DNA from: Tanypteryx hageni
Lineage: Eukaryota > Arthropoda > Insecta > Odonata > Petaluridae
Direction: 5' to 3'
DNA: 64,000 nucleotides
Assembly (NCBI GenBank): GCA_028673005.1
Contig: CM054112.1
Span: 188,684,564-188,748,563 of the forward strand
Shown: positions 62,936 through 64,000 of the stretch, piece after piece
Position numbering within the stretch: the stretch's first letter is position 1
How the letters are laid out: each line of letters begins with the position of its first letter
Made by a program: the position numbers and the translations under genes
The notes under the pieces: model-generated
What the model was told of the DNA's origin: nothing
Seen by the model: the letters and a program-made list of their open reading frames with translations, nothing else
Database searches by the model: none

Positions 62936-63132
62936 CTTAAGAAATACTTATCTAAGGTATCTCCAATAACCACAACAAAGTTATAAAAACATAGATGAGC
63001 ATTTCACCGAAAACTGATTCTAAAAAGAATCTATTTTCATTGAAGACGGCTGCCTTGCAGCCGAAATGCGCATGTGGTATTTTATAACCTTGTTGTGGCT
63101 ATTTGAAAAACTTTAGACAAGTATTTTTAAGG
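62936..63132 (+). repeat. Imperfect inverted repeat with a hammerhead-like hairpin
   Basis: Arms 62936-63008 and 63060-63132 are inverted copies of each other, roughly three-quarters identical over 70 bases. They share, for example, CCACAACAAAGTTATAAAA against TTTTATAACCTTGTTGTGG. Between and into the right arm lies TTGAAGA, then CGGCTGC-CTT-GCAGCCG (perfect 7-bp stem), then AAATGCG. This has the layout of a hammerhead core (CUGAUGA, stem II, GAAA), but the first block is degenerate. A second hairpin, GATTC-TAAAAA-GAATC, sits at 63016-63031. It is likely a transposable-element remnant. Confidence 0.6.
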
Positions 63133-64000
63133 TGCTTGCCCTAGAATTTCTCCAGCCATAAGACTATCTCGATAATTCTCGGTTGACTAATCTGTGTAAT
63201 TTGGCGGCGGCTCTCCTGTTTCATAATTAGTGTGTATTGGATTTCTTTTAACCTATCTCGATACTCTTGCCTTTCAACTCTCCTCCTCATTAATTATTTG
63301 CATCGACAAATTACTGTATTAGATAGATAACTGGGACTATTCATATAAGAAGTAACAAAAACTTTGTTTACTCAGAACTTATTCTACTTCCTATTTTTAT
63401 TGTAAAACATTATTAAATTTGGAGGAATAACTAATGGAATCGCATCGGCCAGGTACCAAGAATGAGTTCCTGCACATGTGATTATTAATTAATTTATTCC
63501 GAACTCCAAAAAACCACATCGTGTATTTTAATAAATATTATTATCATTATCCTTCTTGCAGACAAGGATTAAAGCGGTTCAGCGGTTGAATTTAGCCCGT
63601 TGGGGAAAATTCCGTGTTCGAGGGCTTTCCTCCTGAGGGAAATGGTACCCACCCTACCCCCCCCTCGATTGGGGGAGGGACCCTGAACCCAAGCAGGCAA
63701 GGGCCTCAGAGATGGGATTATAGAGGGAGGGGGAGAGAGATTTGCACCCGGAGAGAGGGAAGTATGCTGCTATAAAAAAAGGAAAGGATTTTAATGGGAT
63801 GTGCGCTCGGTGTTGGATAGCAGATCTGTCATTATTGGAGGGATCGAGAGTGAAGAGGGGGCGAGGTACGGAGTGGTGCTCCTATTAGTCTGATTGATCG
63901 ATTCACGCTCCTATTTATTTCGTGCATGTGTCCTACGGTGATTAGGCACGGTTTCGGTGGTCCATTGCATCCACGTCTGTGGTATCGCTCTCTCTCTCTC
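63133..64000. other. A/T-rich then purine/CT-rich end of window
   Basis: A short C/G-run region at 63650-63680, a purine-rich patch at 63720-63765, and a CT microsatellite from 63988 cut by the window end. Confidence 0.5.

Overview
The window looks like gene-poor animal DNA, most likely from an arthropod (inferred, moderate confidence). It has no operons or dense open reading frames. Splice-site-like signals are scattered through it, CpG is not visibly depleted (unlike vertebrates), and A/T-rich single-copy sequence alternates with many simple repeats. The mobile-element remains are DNA transposons of the hAT and pogo/Tigger groups plus non-LTR-like tails. Nearly all long open frames are Ser/Leu/Pro-rich or Arg/Glu/Gly-rich artefacts of CT- or GA-rich tracts and are not annotated as genes.

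Layout. 0-7.8 kb: A/T-rich DNA with CT/GA islands, plus a recursive-splice-like signal at 2255/2256. 7.8-12.4 kb: a 948-bp hAT element, a dispersed repeat and a 202-bp hAT MITE. 12.4-20.5 kb: mostly CT-rich islands separated by A/T-rich single-copy DNA. 20.9-22.0 kb: a GC- and CpG-rich block that resembles a promoter and 5' untranslated exon, ending in a good splice donor. 28.5-29.2 kb: the one convincing protein-coding segment, a Gly-rich N-terminal exon of about 246 codons on the plus strand that ends at a splice donor. 29.4-29.8 kb: a 331-bp hAT MITE just inside the presumed intron. 30-48 kb: intergenic or intronic DNA with microsatellites, a 143-bp tandem duplication and hairpins. 48.06-49.98 kb: a decayed Tigger-like transposon whose transposase is broken by frameshifts. 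50-58 kb: CT/GA islands, a 105-bp hAT MITE and a fragment resembling the end of a non-LTR element. 58-64 kb: A/T-rich DNA with a diverged tandem repeat and a large imperfect inverted repeat carrying a hammerhead-like hairpin.

The signals that could belong to genes (2.26 kb mini-exon/recursive site, 21.0-22.0 kb putative 5' exon, 28.5-29.2 kb coding exon, 34.2 kb candidate exon) all lie on the plus strand. They could be parts of one or two genes with very long introns, but nothing in the sequence alone joins them.

The most informative observations are the recursive-splice-like site with its 50-nt exon, four separate hAT insertions whose ends and duplicated target sites can still be read, the recurring purine/pyrimidine polarity switches, and the inverted repeat with a hammerhead-like core.
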